The notes under the pieces are model-generated. The model did not search any database. It worked only from the letters and a program-made list of their open reading frames with translations, and had not been told where the DNA came from. This document shows positions 23,405-32,294 of a stretch of DNA of 64,000 nt, piece after piece. This DNA is from Actinomadura rudentiformis. GTDB lineage: Bacteria; Actinomycetota; Actinomycetes; Streptosporangiales; Streptosporangiaceae. The translations under genes were made by a program, and so were the position numbers. Every line of letters starts with the position of its first letter. The stretch's first letter is position 1. The stretch spans positions 243,733 through 307,732 of the forward strand of contig NZ_WBMT01000015.1 of assembly GCF_008923185.1 (NCBI RefSeq), given 5' to 3'.

Positions 23405-26400
23405 GTGTCTCAGCTCGCGGGTACCGCGCACATCCTCATCCGCCCCGACTTCACCGGCTTCCACCAGTCGATAGCAGCGGAGATCGCGCGCGTCCCCAGC
23501 GCGGTCACCATCCAGGTCCACGCCGACACCAGCCGCGCGGCGGCACAGCTCCAGCAGCTCAACCGCGAGGTCACCCGCCTGGGTGGCCGCCGCGTCGCGG
23601 TCACCGTCACCGCCAACACCGGGTCGGCGCTGGCCAGCATCGCCAGCCTCCGGACGGCGATGCTGGCGCTCGGCGCGGCCGGAGCTCCTGCGCTGCTGGG
23701 CATCGGTGCGGGCCTGGTCGGCCTCGCCGGACCCCTGGCCGGAGCCGCCGCAGGATTCGGTGCGCTCGCCGCCGTCGCTGTCCCGGCGATCACCCGAGTC
23801 CGGGAGGCGCTGACTGCTCAGAAGCAAGCCGCCGAGAATGCTGCGCAGGCCGCGGAGCAGGCGCAGGCCCGCGCCGCCGCGCTGGCTTCGGCGCAGCAGC
23901 AACTCGCCAACGCCGTCCGCGGCGCGTCGGCGGCTCACGCCCAAGCCCTCGACAACGTCCGGCAGGCCGAGCAAGCCCTTGCCGATGCGCAGCGCGCCGC
24001 GGCTGACGCACAACGGGCACTACTCGCCGCGCGACAGGACGCCGCACGCCAGCTTCAAGACCTTTCCAACCAGGTTGCCAACGCGCGGTTGGCCGAACGC
24101 CAGGCCGTGTTCGACCTGGCCGACGCGCAGTCGGCCTACAAACGGCTGCTGGCCGACCCCTCGGCGACCAAGGATCAGATCGCCCGCGCCAAACTCCGTC
24201 TCGACCAGGCGCAACAGGAACTCAAAGAGCGCCGTCTCGCCACTCAGCGGTCCATCGCCGATGAGAAGGCCGCCCGGAAGGCGGGCGTCGAGGGTTCGGA
24301 CGCGGTTCGTTCCGCGCGTGACCGGCTCACCGAGGCCAATCGTCGCAACACCGAGTCGGAGAAGGCGCTCGCCAAGGCCCGCGCCGACGTTGCCCGCACT
24401 GATCGCGATGCCGCCGAACAGGTCGCCGCCGCCCGGCGTGCGCTGGCCCAAGCCCAGCTGCAGGTCGCCTCCTCGACCGACAAGGTGGCCGCCGCGCTGG
24501 CCGCGCTGACGCCGCTGGAGCGGCAGGTCATGGTCGGCTGGCAGAACCTTTCTGCCGCGTTCACCTCCTGGGGCAAGCAGCTCCAGCCGTCGGTGCTGCC
24601 CGCGCTGGTCAAAGGCATTGACCTGCTGCGGGTCTCGCTGCCGCTGGCCACACCGCTGGTGCAGTCGGCGGGGAACGCGGTCGGCGGACTTGTCGATCAG
24701 GCCGCCGCCGCGGCGCGCTCCCCGTTCTGGCGGCAGTTCTCCGGATGGCTTGGCCAAATCGCAGGCCCGGCCATCACCGGGCTGGGGACGCTGCTCGGCC
24801 GCCTCGTCACCGGGGCCGCCGGCCTCGTCCAGGCGCTCGCCCCGGTCGGCATGGTGTTCCTGGGCGTCCTGAACCAGCTAGCCGCCAAATGGGCCGCGTT
24901 CGCGACGGGGCTGACCACCAGCCCTGGCTTCCAAGCGTTCATCGCCCAGATGACCGGCCTCGCGCCGGTGATGGTGCAGGCGTTCTCGGCGGTCGGGTCG
25001 GTCGTCGGGAACGTCTTCGCCGCGCTGGCCCCCGCCGCAGCGCCCGCGCTGGGCCTGCTGCGGACCCTGGCGACGAACCTGGCCAACCTCGTCCGGCAGA
25101 TCGGCCCGTCCCTCCAGAGCGTCCTAGGCGCGCTCGGCCCCGCCCTCGGGCAGGTGATCAGCGCACTGGGCCCGGCACTCGGGCGGGTGGCGGTCGCGCT
25201 CGCCCCCGTCTTGGTGCAGCTGGTCAACGGGCTCGCGCCGATCCTGTCGGGGCTGGTGCCGATCCTGGGTCAGCTCCTCGCGGCGCTCGCGCCGGTCGTC
25301 GGGTCGCTGATCGCCGGGCTCCGCCCGGCCATCACGTCCCTGTTGCCCGTCGTCGGGGTCCTTGCCGGGGCCATCGGCAAGATCCTTTCGGCGCTGTCGC
25401 CGATCTTCCCGGTGCTCGGCCAGTTCATCGCCCAGCTCGTCTCGGGGCTGCTGCCGATCTTGACGCCGATCGTGCAGGTGATCGCGCAGGTCGCGCAGCA
25501 GATCGCCGGGGCGCTGCTCCAGGCGATCCGCGAGAGCCTGCCGTCGATCCAGCAGGTGTACCTGTCGATCGCGTCGCTGCTGCCCGCGCTGCTGCCGCTG
25601 ATCCCCGCGCTGGTGCAGCTCGTGCTGGCGTTCACGCCGCTGATCCCGATCACGGCGCAGTTCGTCGCGCTGGTGGTCACGGTGATGGTGCCGATCCTGC
25701 GGCTGGTCTCCGGTGTCCTCGTCGCGACCTCGGTGGTGATTACCAACGTGGTGACCGTCGCGGTCCGGCTGCTGGCGTCGGTGTTCCAGTGGGCCTTCGA
25801 GCACGTCATCCGGCCGGTGCTCAACGGACTGGCCGCCGCCACCCAGTGGCTCTACGACCGGGCCAAGCCGCTGCTGACCGCCATCGGCAACCACTTCAAG
25901 TCCATGGGCGACCGGTTCCGCGTTGTCTACGACACGCAGCTCAAGCCGGTCCTCGCGGCGCTGGAGACGGTGCTGCGGACCAAGGTCCAGCCGGTGTTCC
26001 ACTGGATCGCCAACAACGTCATCGGGCCGCTGTGGCGGGGGATCGGGTCGCTGATCTCCAACACCTGGCAGCGGGTGATCTCCCCGGCGTTCGAGGCGAT
26101 GCGGGGCGCGGTCGGGCGGATGGGCACGGCGTTCGACCGGGGCGCCTCAGCGATCCGGACGGCCTGGGACAAGGTCAAGAAGTACACCCGCGATCCGATC
26201 AACTTCGTCATCCAGACCGTTTACAACAAGGGCGTCGCCGGGACCTGGAACAAGGTCATGGACTGGCTGAAGCTGCCCAAGTCCCTGCACCTGGGGACGC
26301 TTCCGATGCTGGCCTCCGGCGGCACCCTCAGCGACCCCGCACTGGCGCGACCTATGCGCACGCGCGGACCAATGGCCATCGTCGGCGAGGGCCGACAGCG

Positions 26401-27841
26401 GTTTCCCGAGTACGTCATCCCGACTGATCCCCGCTACCGAGGCCGCGCCCAGGCCCTCTGGGCCAGCGCGGGGGGCGACCTCCAGATGCTCGCCAAAGGC
26501 GGCATCCTCGGCGGCTCCCTGGGTGGCGCGTTCGATGGGCTGCTGAAGGGGGTGAAGAACGCCGCCGGGAAGGTCTTCAATCTGGGCACCAATGCCCTGG
26601 AGCTGCTGACCGACCCCAAGAAGGTCTGGAAGCGGCTGACCGATCCCGTCTACGCCCAGGCCCGCACGGCCGCCACCAGTCCGTTCGGGGAGGCCGCGGC
26701 TGCGCTCCCAGCTCGGATCCTGGACCGGGCATGGACAGCCGCCGAGAAAATCATCGGCACGTTCTCCAAGGCGTTCGGGGGCGGTGCCGGTTCGGCCGGC
26801 CGCGTCATCCAAGTCGCCAAGTCCCTGATCGGCACGGGTGACAGGGGAGGCCGCGACAACAACCTCAACCAGTACAACGGGTTCAACGGTGAGGCGTGGT
26901 GCGCCGACTTCATCTCCTGGGTGGTCGACAAGGCCAACGCGACCCGCGCGTACTGGGACAGCCCGCGCGGGACACCACGCAACCGATGGGCCGCGGTCGC
27001 ACAATGGAAGGCCGCCGCAGGGCGGATGCTGCCGACCAGCAAGGCCCGGCCCGGCGACCTCGCGGTGTACCGAGGAACTGGCCATATCAACCTCGTCACG
27101 GCCAACCTGGGTGGCGGCCGCATCGCCACCATCGGCGGCAACGAAGGACCGCTGGTGCGGGCTTCGACTCGGAGCGACGCGGATGGTGTTCTGCGGCCCG
27201 ACTTCTCCCTGGTGCCCGGTCCCGGCGCGGGCGAGGGAGGCTCGCCGGGAGCGCTCGGCGGTGGTGCTTGGTCCGGTGGCGGTACGCCTTCCAAGAACCG
27301 TGCCCTGGGACGGCAGATGAACGCCGCCGCCGGATGGGGCGGCTACTGGTCCAGCTTGGACAAGCTGTGGAAGCGGGAGTCGTCGTGGAACCACCTGGCC
27401 CGCAACCCTTCCAGCGGCGCCTACGGCATCCCGCAGTCGCTTCCGGCCTCCAAGATGGCCAGTGCCGGATCCGACTGGCGCGCCAATCCCGCCACGCAGA
27501 TCCGGTGGGGCCTGGGCTACATCTCGGGCCGCTACGGCAACCCCGGCCGGGCGTGGGACCACAGCGTCCGCACCGGCTGGTACGACGAGGGCGGATGGTT
27601 GGAACCGGGGCTCACGCTGGTACGCAACGCCACCGGACAGCCCGAACCCGTCCTGAACCGCGCCCAGTGGGACGCGCTCCTGCGGGCCTCTGAACGTGGG
27701 GTCACCGGCCAGGACGGCGTTCACTACCACGCACATTTCGACGGGATGACCGCAGCGGCTTACGAAGCACAGGTTCGCGCCGCACTTCAGGCCGAAATGG
27801 TCCTGGCCGGGCAACGTGACCGCGCGGGCCGCCGCAGGTAA
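23405..27841 (+). CDS. Tape measure protein with CHAP and lytic transglycosylase domains
   Basis: 1478 residues from GTG 23405. Residues 130-380 are a long Ala-Gln-Arg coiled coil, followed by hydrophobic repeats with regular Leu-Pro-Ala spacing (residues 570-810), as in tape measures that set tail length. The C-terminal third adds two wall-cutting domains. One is CHAP-like, with EAWCADFISW near 1165 and GHINLVTANL. The other is lysozyme/transglycosylase-like, with KRESSWNHLARNPSSGAYGI near 1325 (Glu likely catalytic) and GYISGRYGNPGRAWDH. These would open peptidoglycan during DNA injection. It ends just before the distal tail gene. Confidence 0.92.
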   Translation: MSQLAGTAHILIRPDFTGFHQSIAAEIARVPSAVTIQVHADTSRAAAQLQQLNREVTRLGGRRVAVTVTANTGSALASIASLRTAMLALGAAGAPALLGIGAGLVGLAGPLAGAAAGFGALAAVAVPAITRVREALTAQKQAAENAAQAAEQAQARAAALASAQQQLANAVRGASAAHAQALDNVRQAEQALADAQRAAADAQRALLAARQDAARQLQDLSNQVANARLAERQAVFDLADAQSAYKRLLADPSATKDQIARAKLRLDQAQQELKERRLATQRSIADEKAARKAGVEGSDAVRSARDRLTEANRRNTESEKALAKARADVARTDRDAAEQVAAARRALAQAQLQVASSTDKVAAALAALTPLERQVMVGWQNLSAAFTSWGKQLQPSVLPALVKGIDLLRVSLPLATPLVQSAGNAVGGLVDQAAAAARSPFWRQFSGWLGQIAGPAITGLGTLLGRLVTGAAGLVQALAPVGMVFLGVLNQLAAKWAAFATGLTTSPGFQAFIAQMTGLAPVMVQAFSAVGSVVGNVFAALAPAAAPALGLLRTLATNLANLVRQIGPSLQSVLGALGPALGQVISALGPALGRVAVALAPVLVQLVNGLAPILSGLVPILGQLLAALAPVVGSLIAGLRPAITSLLPVVGVLAGAIGKILSALSPIFPVLGQFIAQLVSGLLPILTPIVQVIAQVAQQIAGALLQAIRESLPSIQQVYLSIASLLPALLPLIPALVQLVLAFTPLIPITAQFVALVVTVMVPILRLVSGVLVATSVVITNVVTVAVRLLASVFQWAFEHVIRPVLNGLAAATQWLYDRAKPLLTAIGNHFKSMGDRFRVVYDTQLKPVLAALETVLRTKVQPVFHWIANNVIGPLWRGIGSLISNTWQRVISPAFEAMRGAVGRMGTAFDRGASAIRTAWDKVKKYTRDPINFVIQTVYNKGVAGTWNKVMDWLKLPKSLHLGTLPMLASGGTLSDPALARPMRTRGPMAIVGEGRQRFPEYVIPTDPRYRGRAQALWASAGGDLQMLAKGGILGGSLGGAFDGLLKGVKNAAGKVFNLGTNALELLTDPKKVWKRLTDPVYAQARTAATSPFGEAAAALPARILDRAWTAAEKIIGTFSKAFGGGAGSAGRVIQVAKSLIGTGDRGGRDNNLNQYNGFNGEAWCADFISWVVDKANATRAYWDSPRGTPRNRWAAVAQWKAAAGRMLPTSKARPGDLAVYRGTGHINLVTANLGGGRIATIGGNEGPLVRASTRSDADGVLRPDFSLVPGPGAGEGGSPGALGGGAWSGGGTPSKNRALGRQMNAAAGWGGYWSSLDKLWKRESSWNHLARNPSSGAYGIPQSLPASKMASAGSDWRANPATQIRWGLGYISGRYGNPGRAWDHSVRTGWYDEGGWLEPGLTLVRNATGQPEPVLNRAQWDALLRASERGVTGQDGVHYHAHFDGMTAAAYEAQVRAALQAEMVLAGQRDRAGRRR

Positions 27842-27853
27842 GGAGGACCGCCC

Positions 27854-28795
27854 ATGCCGCTCATCTCGGGGGCACGGGCGTCCACCGAACCCAGCGAGGC
27901 GCCAGAGGCACAGCCACTACGCATCACCTACACCGACCCTGACGGAACTGCCTGGGACTGGTCCAACCCACTGTCGGGATGCCTGGTCACTCACGTTGCT
28001 GGGCTCGGCTCCCCGCCGGCCACGGTCACCTCGACCGCGATCCCCGGCGGGGGAACATTGCCCAGCGACTACCTGCCCGGCCAGCGGCAAATTGTCATCG
28101 GCCTGGACGTTCACCACCCCGAACAACCCCGCTTTCTGGCGCTGCTCGACCGGCTCCACCGAGCTCTGTGGACCGAACGGTACGGCGTGCCCGCGCCCGC
28201 CACGCTTACCGTCGCGCGCCCGGACGGCACCATCCGTCGCCTCCTGGTCCTGTGCACCTCCGGGTTCGAGCAGACCGACGCCGACGCCGCACGATCCGGA
28301 TACACCACTTCGACCGAGTTTGCCCTGACATTCGTCTCCACCCTGGACCCCATGTGGCTCGGTGCCCCAGTCCGGCTGGTGTTCGAGACCGGCGCTGCTA
28401 GCCCTGGCGTGCCCCCGCTTCCTCCCGTTCAGCTCCGCGCCCTGCGCGGGTTCGACACCGAGACGGTCACCAACCCCGGCAACGGCGACGCGCACCCGGT
28501 TTGGATCATCACCGGGCCTGGACGGCCCACGATGACCAACAACACCACCGGCCGCTCCTTCGGACTCTCCACGACCCTGACAGCCGGGGAGTCCGTCACG
28601 ATCGACACCCGCCCCGCCAACCAGCAAGCCATCGACAACTCCGGGCAGGACCGCTGGAACGACCTAGTGAAGACCTCGCCTCGTGACCTGTGGTCGCTGC
28701 CATCTGGCGAGTCCCGGGTCACAGTCCAGATGGCCGAGGCCGGGTCGACCTCCCGAGTGGAGTTGACGTTCATGACCCGCTGGCTACGAGCCTGA
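27854..28795 (+). CDS. Distal tail protein (Dit-like)
   Basis: 313 residues from ATG 27854 with GGAGG upstream. It has an N-terminal beta domain (LRITYTDPDGTAWDWSNPLS), a middle with QRQIVIGLDVHHPEQPRFLA, then LVLCTSGFEQTDADAARSGY and TSTEFALTFVSTLDPMWLGA, and a galectin-like C-terminal half (VTNPGNGDAHPVWIITGPGR). This is the plan of siphovirus Dit proteins, which form the hub ring at the tail tip. Normally the baseplate gene follows at once; here 3.5 kb of other DNA intervenes. Confidence 0.8.
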   Translation: MPLISGARASTEPSEAPEAQPLRITYTDPDGTAWDWSNPLSGCLVTHVAGLGSPPATVTSTAIPGGGTLPSDYLPGQRQIVIGLDVHHPEQPRFLALLDRLHRALWTERYGVPAPATLTVARPDGTIRRLLVLCTSGFEQTDADAARSGYTTSTEFALTFVSTLDPMWLGAPVRLVFETGAASPGVPPLPPVQLRALRGFDTETVTNPGNGDAHPVWIITGPGRPTMTNNTTGRSFGLSTTLTAGESVTIDTRPANQQAIDNSGQDRWNDLVKTSPRDLWSLPSGESRVTVQMAEAGSTSRVELTFMTRWLRA

Positions 28796-28856
28796 GGCGA
28801 CCAGAGGGTCAGAAGCTTCACCCCGCCCAGCGACCGGAGGTCTAAATCGGCGCACC

Positions 28857-28908
28857 GCACACCGCACCGTGACCGGATGGCATTCCAGCAGGTCACGGTG
28901 CGGTGTGC
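28857..28908. repeat. Perfect 18-bp inverted repeat
   Basis: GCACACCGCACCGTGACC (28857-28874) and its exact complement (28891-28908) flank a 16-base loop. The right arm coincides with the end of the IS630-like fragment. It may terminate the tail operon or be a remnant of an insertion end. Confidence 0.8.
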
Positions 28909-29046
28909 CACGGTAAAGCCACGATCAAGCAGCCGGACGCATTCCAGCCGCACACGTTCCTGGTGCGGCAGGACCTTGGCAGCCAGGCGCCGCCGGCCCT
29001 CGGTGTGCTGCTCGGGAGTCAACTGCACCGTGAGGATCTTCGGCAT
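28903..29046 (-). pseudogene. IS630-like transposase N-terminal fragment
   Basis: The reading MPKILTVQLTPEQHTEGRRR then LPHQERVRLECVRLLDRGFT resembles the first 50 residues of IS630-family transposases (an N-terminal helix followed by the helix-turn-helix that recognises the insertion ends). The sequence after AH departs from the family at the edge of the 18-bp inverted repeat, and no catalytic DDE domain is nearby. It marks an old insertion in the tail module. Confidence 0.45.
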
Positions 29047-29100
29047 CGCCATCATCCGCCAAGCTCCTACCCGCAACTCAGTTGACTTCACTGATACGGC

Positions 29101-29322
29101 TTAGCGCTTCTCGATCGAGATGGGCGCTTGGTCGACCGTGGCCATGGCACCACCCGCGGTCTTGTCGACGGCGCCGAACGCGCTTTGGACGGTCTCGACC
29201 GTGCCTTCGGAGGCCGAGTCGATGACGGGGACGTTCGCGTCGGCGTGGGCGGGCGTGCTGAGGAGCGCGGTCGCCGCTGCCGCTGAGGCGAGGAGCAGCG
29301 GCGGGCGAAGACGGGCAGACAT
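29101..29322 (-). CDS. Small exported peptide
   Basis: 73 residues: a signal peptide (MSARLRPPLLLASAAAATAL, cleavage likely after THAHADA-like sequence near residue 28) and a short acidic mature part (VPVIDSASEGTVETVQSAFG). GGAGG lies about five bases before the ATG. It resembles in size the exported peptide at 1442. Such genes inside a tail module are not virion parts; they are best read as morons or passengers. No function known. Confidence 0.6.
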   Translation of the reverse strand: MSARLRPPLLLASAAAATALLSTPAHADANVPVIDSASEGTVETVQSAFGAVDKTAGGAMATVDQAPISIEKR

Positions 29323-29482
29323 GGTCTATTCCTCCGTGGAGTCGGGGGCTGTAACCAACCCAAGCTGTTGACTTGGAGTAACTTTACTGTGACCTTACGC
29401 GTCCAAGCAATGCGTAGCCATCCATTGACTCTCTGTTATAGCTTCAGGCTGTCCGACCCCTCAGGAACGACTGGAGGCCCCC

Positions 29483-30043
29483 GTGGGCATGCTTCGCACC
29501 GCCCGACCCCGCAATGCCGTCCGCTCGCGACCCCGCACGGCAGTCGCCTGTCTGGTGACCCTCACGTGCTGTGCGGCGGGCACGGTCCCCGCCGCCGAGG
29601 CGACCGCTGCAACCGCGCCCCAGTCCGCCTCGTTCACCGTGAGCATGTGGGAAGGCAACAAATTCTACGTCGATGTGAAGGGCGGGAAGGTCCGCTTCGA
29701 CAAAAACGAAATCTTGGTATACGGCGCCACGGTCGAACGCGCCATGTGTCAGTCGTTTTTCTTCTTTGGATACGATCTCTACCTGCGGGCGCGTCCCCGC
29801 CGGGCCCAAGGTCCTCAGCCGGATTGGAGTAAACCGGAGAAAGGAACCATGTGCACTGGTAGTGGGGCCGTGGACCCCGACCTTAATTCAATTAAGGTGC
29901 CCTGGGACAAAGACGACAAGAACCTGACCCACCTACAAATCCAGGTGTACGTGGCAAGCCCGGTGAATAGCTACGTATCCTCACACGAGCAAGAGGCGCG
30001 CTGTCCCATTAACGCCGGCGCCGAAAGCAACAACTGTCAGTAA
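29483..30043 (+). CDS. Exported protein of unknown function
   Basis: 186 residues from GTG 29483 (GGAGG five bases upstream; ATG 29489 also possible). Residues 1-47 are a long signal peptide with AAGTVPAAEA near its end. The mature part has SFTVSMWEGNKFYVDVKGGK, ERAMCQSFFFFGYDLYLRAR and three cysteines. The 3' two thirds have lower GC and more mixed codons than the phage genes around it, suggesting separate origin. Similar in type to the exported protein at 7803. No function recognised. Confidence 0.55.
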   Translation: MGMLRTARPRNAVRSRPRTAVACLVTLTCCAAGTVPAAEATAATAPQSASFTVSMWEGNKFYVDVKGGKVRFDKNEILVYGATVERAMCQSFFFFGYDLYLRARPRRAQGPQPDWSKPEKGTMCTGSGAVDPDLNSIKVPWDKDDKNLTHLQIQVYVASPVNSYVSSHEQEARCPINAGAESNNCQ

Positions 30044-30084
30044 GCGGCAATCCCCTGGAAATGCCATAGGCAGGGGCGGTTGCT

Positions 30085-30288
30085 CTACAGACGCACCGCT
30101 ACGGTGGGCATCACCAGCGCCAGGCACAACGGCCAGGCCATCGCACCACCATATAGCGCCCGCATGTACGCGACGGCCAGCGACAATAGGCACGGCAGCG
30201 GCTTCCACGTCGCAGGCTTGGGCACGATCAGAGGAAAGAGAAGCGGCAGAATCAGGACGGGCGACCGTCTGGAATTCGCCTGGTCCAA
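30085..30288 (-). CDS. Possible small membrane protein
   Basis: 67 residues from a TTG with two hydrophobic stretches (VLILPLLFPLIV; GGAMAWPLCLALVMPTVAV). There is no ribosome site and no family. It lies in low-density DNA of the moron region. Reported with low confidence because composition fits a membrane protein. Confidence 0.25.
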   Translation of the reverse strand: MDQANSRRSPVLILPLLFPLIVPKPATWKPLPCLLSLAVAYMRALYGGAMAWPLCLALVMPTVAVRL

Positions 30289-30574
30289 GATTGGCTCTCC
30301 CCTGCGTCAGGCGAATGTTTCATATCACACGGCTGTCGGCGTTACGATCGTCAGCTGTAAGATGCCAAGCCGTCCTGGCTAAGGCGAGGTCGTCCCGCTA
30401 GGTTTGGTGCATGAACGTGATCCAAGCTGGCGCGTGGGGTCTCGTCGGAGGGCTGGCCGCCGCCTTGATCTCCCTATCTGCAGCGGTGGCCGAGGCGGGG
30501 TTCCGGTGGCCCTGGCGTGGCAACGTCGATGGAATAGAGCCCCGGCTATTCGTTGTCGGTGCAGGGCTGATCCC

Positions 30575-30790
30575 ATGGCGGTGATGACCACGAGCCGCTC
30601 CAAATTGAAGCCGACCGGGAACCCCACCCGCACCAGCACCCGGCCGACATTGTCCGGATGAGGGGGCGGCGGCCGCGATGCTGTCGAGCACCTCGCACAA
30701 CCTCAGCAGGATCGCCGTGCTGTGCACCCCGAGCCCGTAGGAGATCACCCACCACCGGCCGTCGTCGAGCACTCGGTAGGAGAGGAAGGG
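30575..30790 (-). pseudogene. Frameshifted PP-loop protein fragment
   Basis: One frame reads VLDDGRWWVISYGLGVHSTA followed by ILLRL, close to the SYGLGVDSTA loop of a PP-loop ATP-binding family. The expected downstream part FNLERLVVITAM (family form: F-D-L-x-D-L-V-V-V-T-A-M) is in another frame some 60 bases on. The two parts show a gene broken by at least one frameshift. A His replaces the usual Asp in the loop. Confidence 0.5.
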
Positions 30791-31149
30791 GGCGCGTTGA
30801 GGATGGGTAGCTCAAACAGTGCCGTCAAAACAGGCCCCCCTGCTCTGCCGGCTCGGGCTCTGGACACAGGCGCGGGGGCTCGGTGTGGAACTGGCAGAGG
30901 TCCCGGGCGTGGCCACCGGCGCTCCTGCGGGTGAACCATCCAGCCCGACATACGGCGACCTCGCGGGGCTAGAGCACGTTGCTGGCGGATGGCACGTGCA
31001 GGCGAGTGCAGCACTGCCCGTACTCGCAGTCGAGGATCACCTTGGCCGTCAGCGACTCCGGAGTGGTCACGCGAGCGCGGGCAAGAGCCTGCTCGACGGT
31101 GTGCACGTGGTGGCGGCCGGTGCCTGGCAGGCCCTCAACGCGGTACGGG

Positions 31150-31464
31150 TCGTGGCCTTCGCGGTCATCCCGGCGCCGATCGTACCTCCTCCAGCTTCGC
31201 GGGATCGTAGACCGTGCCGAGTACCCCTGGCATTCGCCTTGCGGAGCTTGTCGAAGTCGTCATCGCTGAACAGCGACAGATCCACATCCCTGCGCCATGG
31301 GCACTCCGCGCAGAGGAACGTGCAGAACTCGACGTTCTCAGATCCGCACCGGTCAAATCTGCGCCGGTCAGGTCCGCGCTGGTCAAGTTCGCGCCGGTCA
31401 GGTGTGCGCCGGTCAGGTCCGCGCCAGTCAAGTTCGCGCCATTTATAAGCCCTCTGCCAACCAC
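31150..31464 (-). pseudogene. Broken pentapeptide-repeat gene
   Basis: From the GTG at 31464, ANLTGADLTGAHLTGANLT continues as A(D/N)LTx repeats, each 15 bases. The frame then changes: ENVEFCTFLCAECPW and DVDLSLFSDDDFDKLRKANA are in a second frame, and VYDPAKLEEV returns to the first. All three parts fit the usual order of such proteins (repeats, DVDLS-DDDFDKLR, V-Y-D-P end). Two compensating frameshifts therefore break the gene. It is divergent from the hydrolase gene, 12 bases away. Confidence 0.6.
31346..31440. repeat. 15-bp tandem repeats coding for pentapeptides
   Basis: Six imperfect 15-base units (type GGTCAGGTCCGCGCC on the plus strand) encode the A-D/N-L-T-G repeats of the broken minus-strand pentapeptide gene. 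They are coding repeats. Confidence 0.75.
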
Positions 31465-31476
31465 GTAAGGACTCGC

Positions 31477-32241
31477 ATGGAGACCCTTCACGGCAATAGC
31501 GACGAACGCAGGCTCGTGTTCGTGCTCGTTCACGGCGCCTGGCATCACGGCGGGCACTGGGCGGCAACCGCTGAGGAACTGCGCCGGCGAGGACACAAGG
31601 TACACGCGCCGACGGTTACAGGACATGGACCGGGTGCGGCCCGGAACGTCACGCACACCGACGGAGTCGCCTCAATCGTCGATTACCTCGACGAACACCA
31701 GCTCAACGAGATCGTCCTTGTCGGGCACTCGTTCGGTGGAACGATCATCAGCAAGGTCGCGGAGCAGATACCTGACCGGATTCGCCGCCTGGTCTACTTC
31801 AACGCGTTCGTGCTGCCTGACGGCGGTTCGGTGTTCGACGAGATCCCGCGGGACATGGCACGCATGATGCGCCGCAGTCTCGTTGACGGAACGGTCATGT
31901 TGCCGTTCGAGATGTGGCGCGAGCGGTTCGTCAACGACGCTGACCTCGCGGTCGCTACCCGTACCTTCCGCACGTTGTCGCCGGAGCCGGTCGCGATGCT
32001 CGAAGACCACCTCGACCTGCGGCAGTTCTACAAGCTGCTGGACGCCGGCCGGTTGCGTTCGTCCTACCTGTACGCCACCGATGACAACAGCCTGCCGCCC
32101 GGTGAGGCGTCCGGCTGGCATCCCCGCTTCTCCTCCCGCCTTGGCCTGTGTCGCCTGGTCCAGATGCCAGGCTCACACGAGGCACTGCTCACCCGCCCCG
32201 GTCTGCTCGCTCGCAAGCTCGTCGAGGCCGGACGCGACTGA
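31477..32241 (+). CDS. Alpha/beta hydrolase inside the tail module
   Basis: 254 residues from ATG 31477 (AAGGA upstream). It has the oxyanion loop FVLVHGAWHHGGHW (15-28), the nucleophile elbow GHSFGG (83-88, Ser85) and the catalytic His in PGSHEALLTRP (His234). It resembles the small esterase/salicylate-methylesterase-like hydrolases of actinomycetes. All catalytic elements are present, so it should be active; the substrate is unknown. It is the only intact enzyme gene between the distal tail and baseplate genes and looks like a moron. Confidence 0.85.
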   Translation: METLHGNSDERRLVFVLVHGAWHHGGHWAATAEELRRRGHKVHAPTVTGHGPGAARNVTHTDGVASIVDYLDEHQLNEIVLVGHSFGGTIISKVAEQIPDRIRRLVYFNAFVLPDGGSVFDEIPRDMARMMRRSLVDGTVMLPFEMWRERFVNDADLAVATRTFRTLSPEPVAMLEDHLDLRQFYKLLDAGRLRSSYLYATDDNSLPPGEASGWHPRFSSRLGLCRLVQMPGSHEALLTRPGLLARKLVEAGRD

Positions 32242-32294
32242 TCTCCCTTCGCAGAAACCGGATGTCGTCATGAGCCGCGAGGTGGTGGTGCGTG

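Noticed and set aside
24745..26427. A 560-codon frame overlapping the tape measure gene.
   Set aside because: It is a shadow in another frame: Arg-, Gly- and Ala-rich without any domain, while the tape measure frame has clear domains on both sides.
31346..31440. 15-bp repeats considered as regulatory iterons.
   Set aside because: They are in frame with A(D/N)LTG pentapeptide repeats on the minus strand and are coding repeats of a broken gene.
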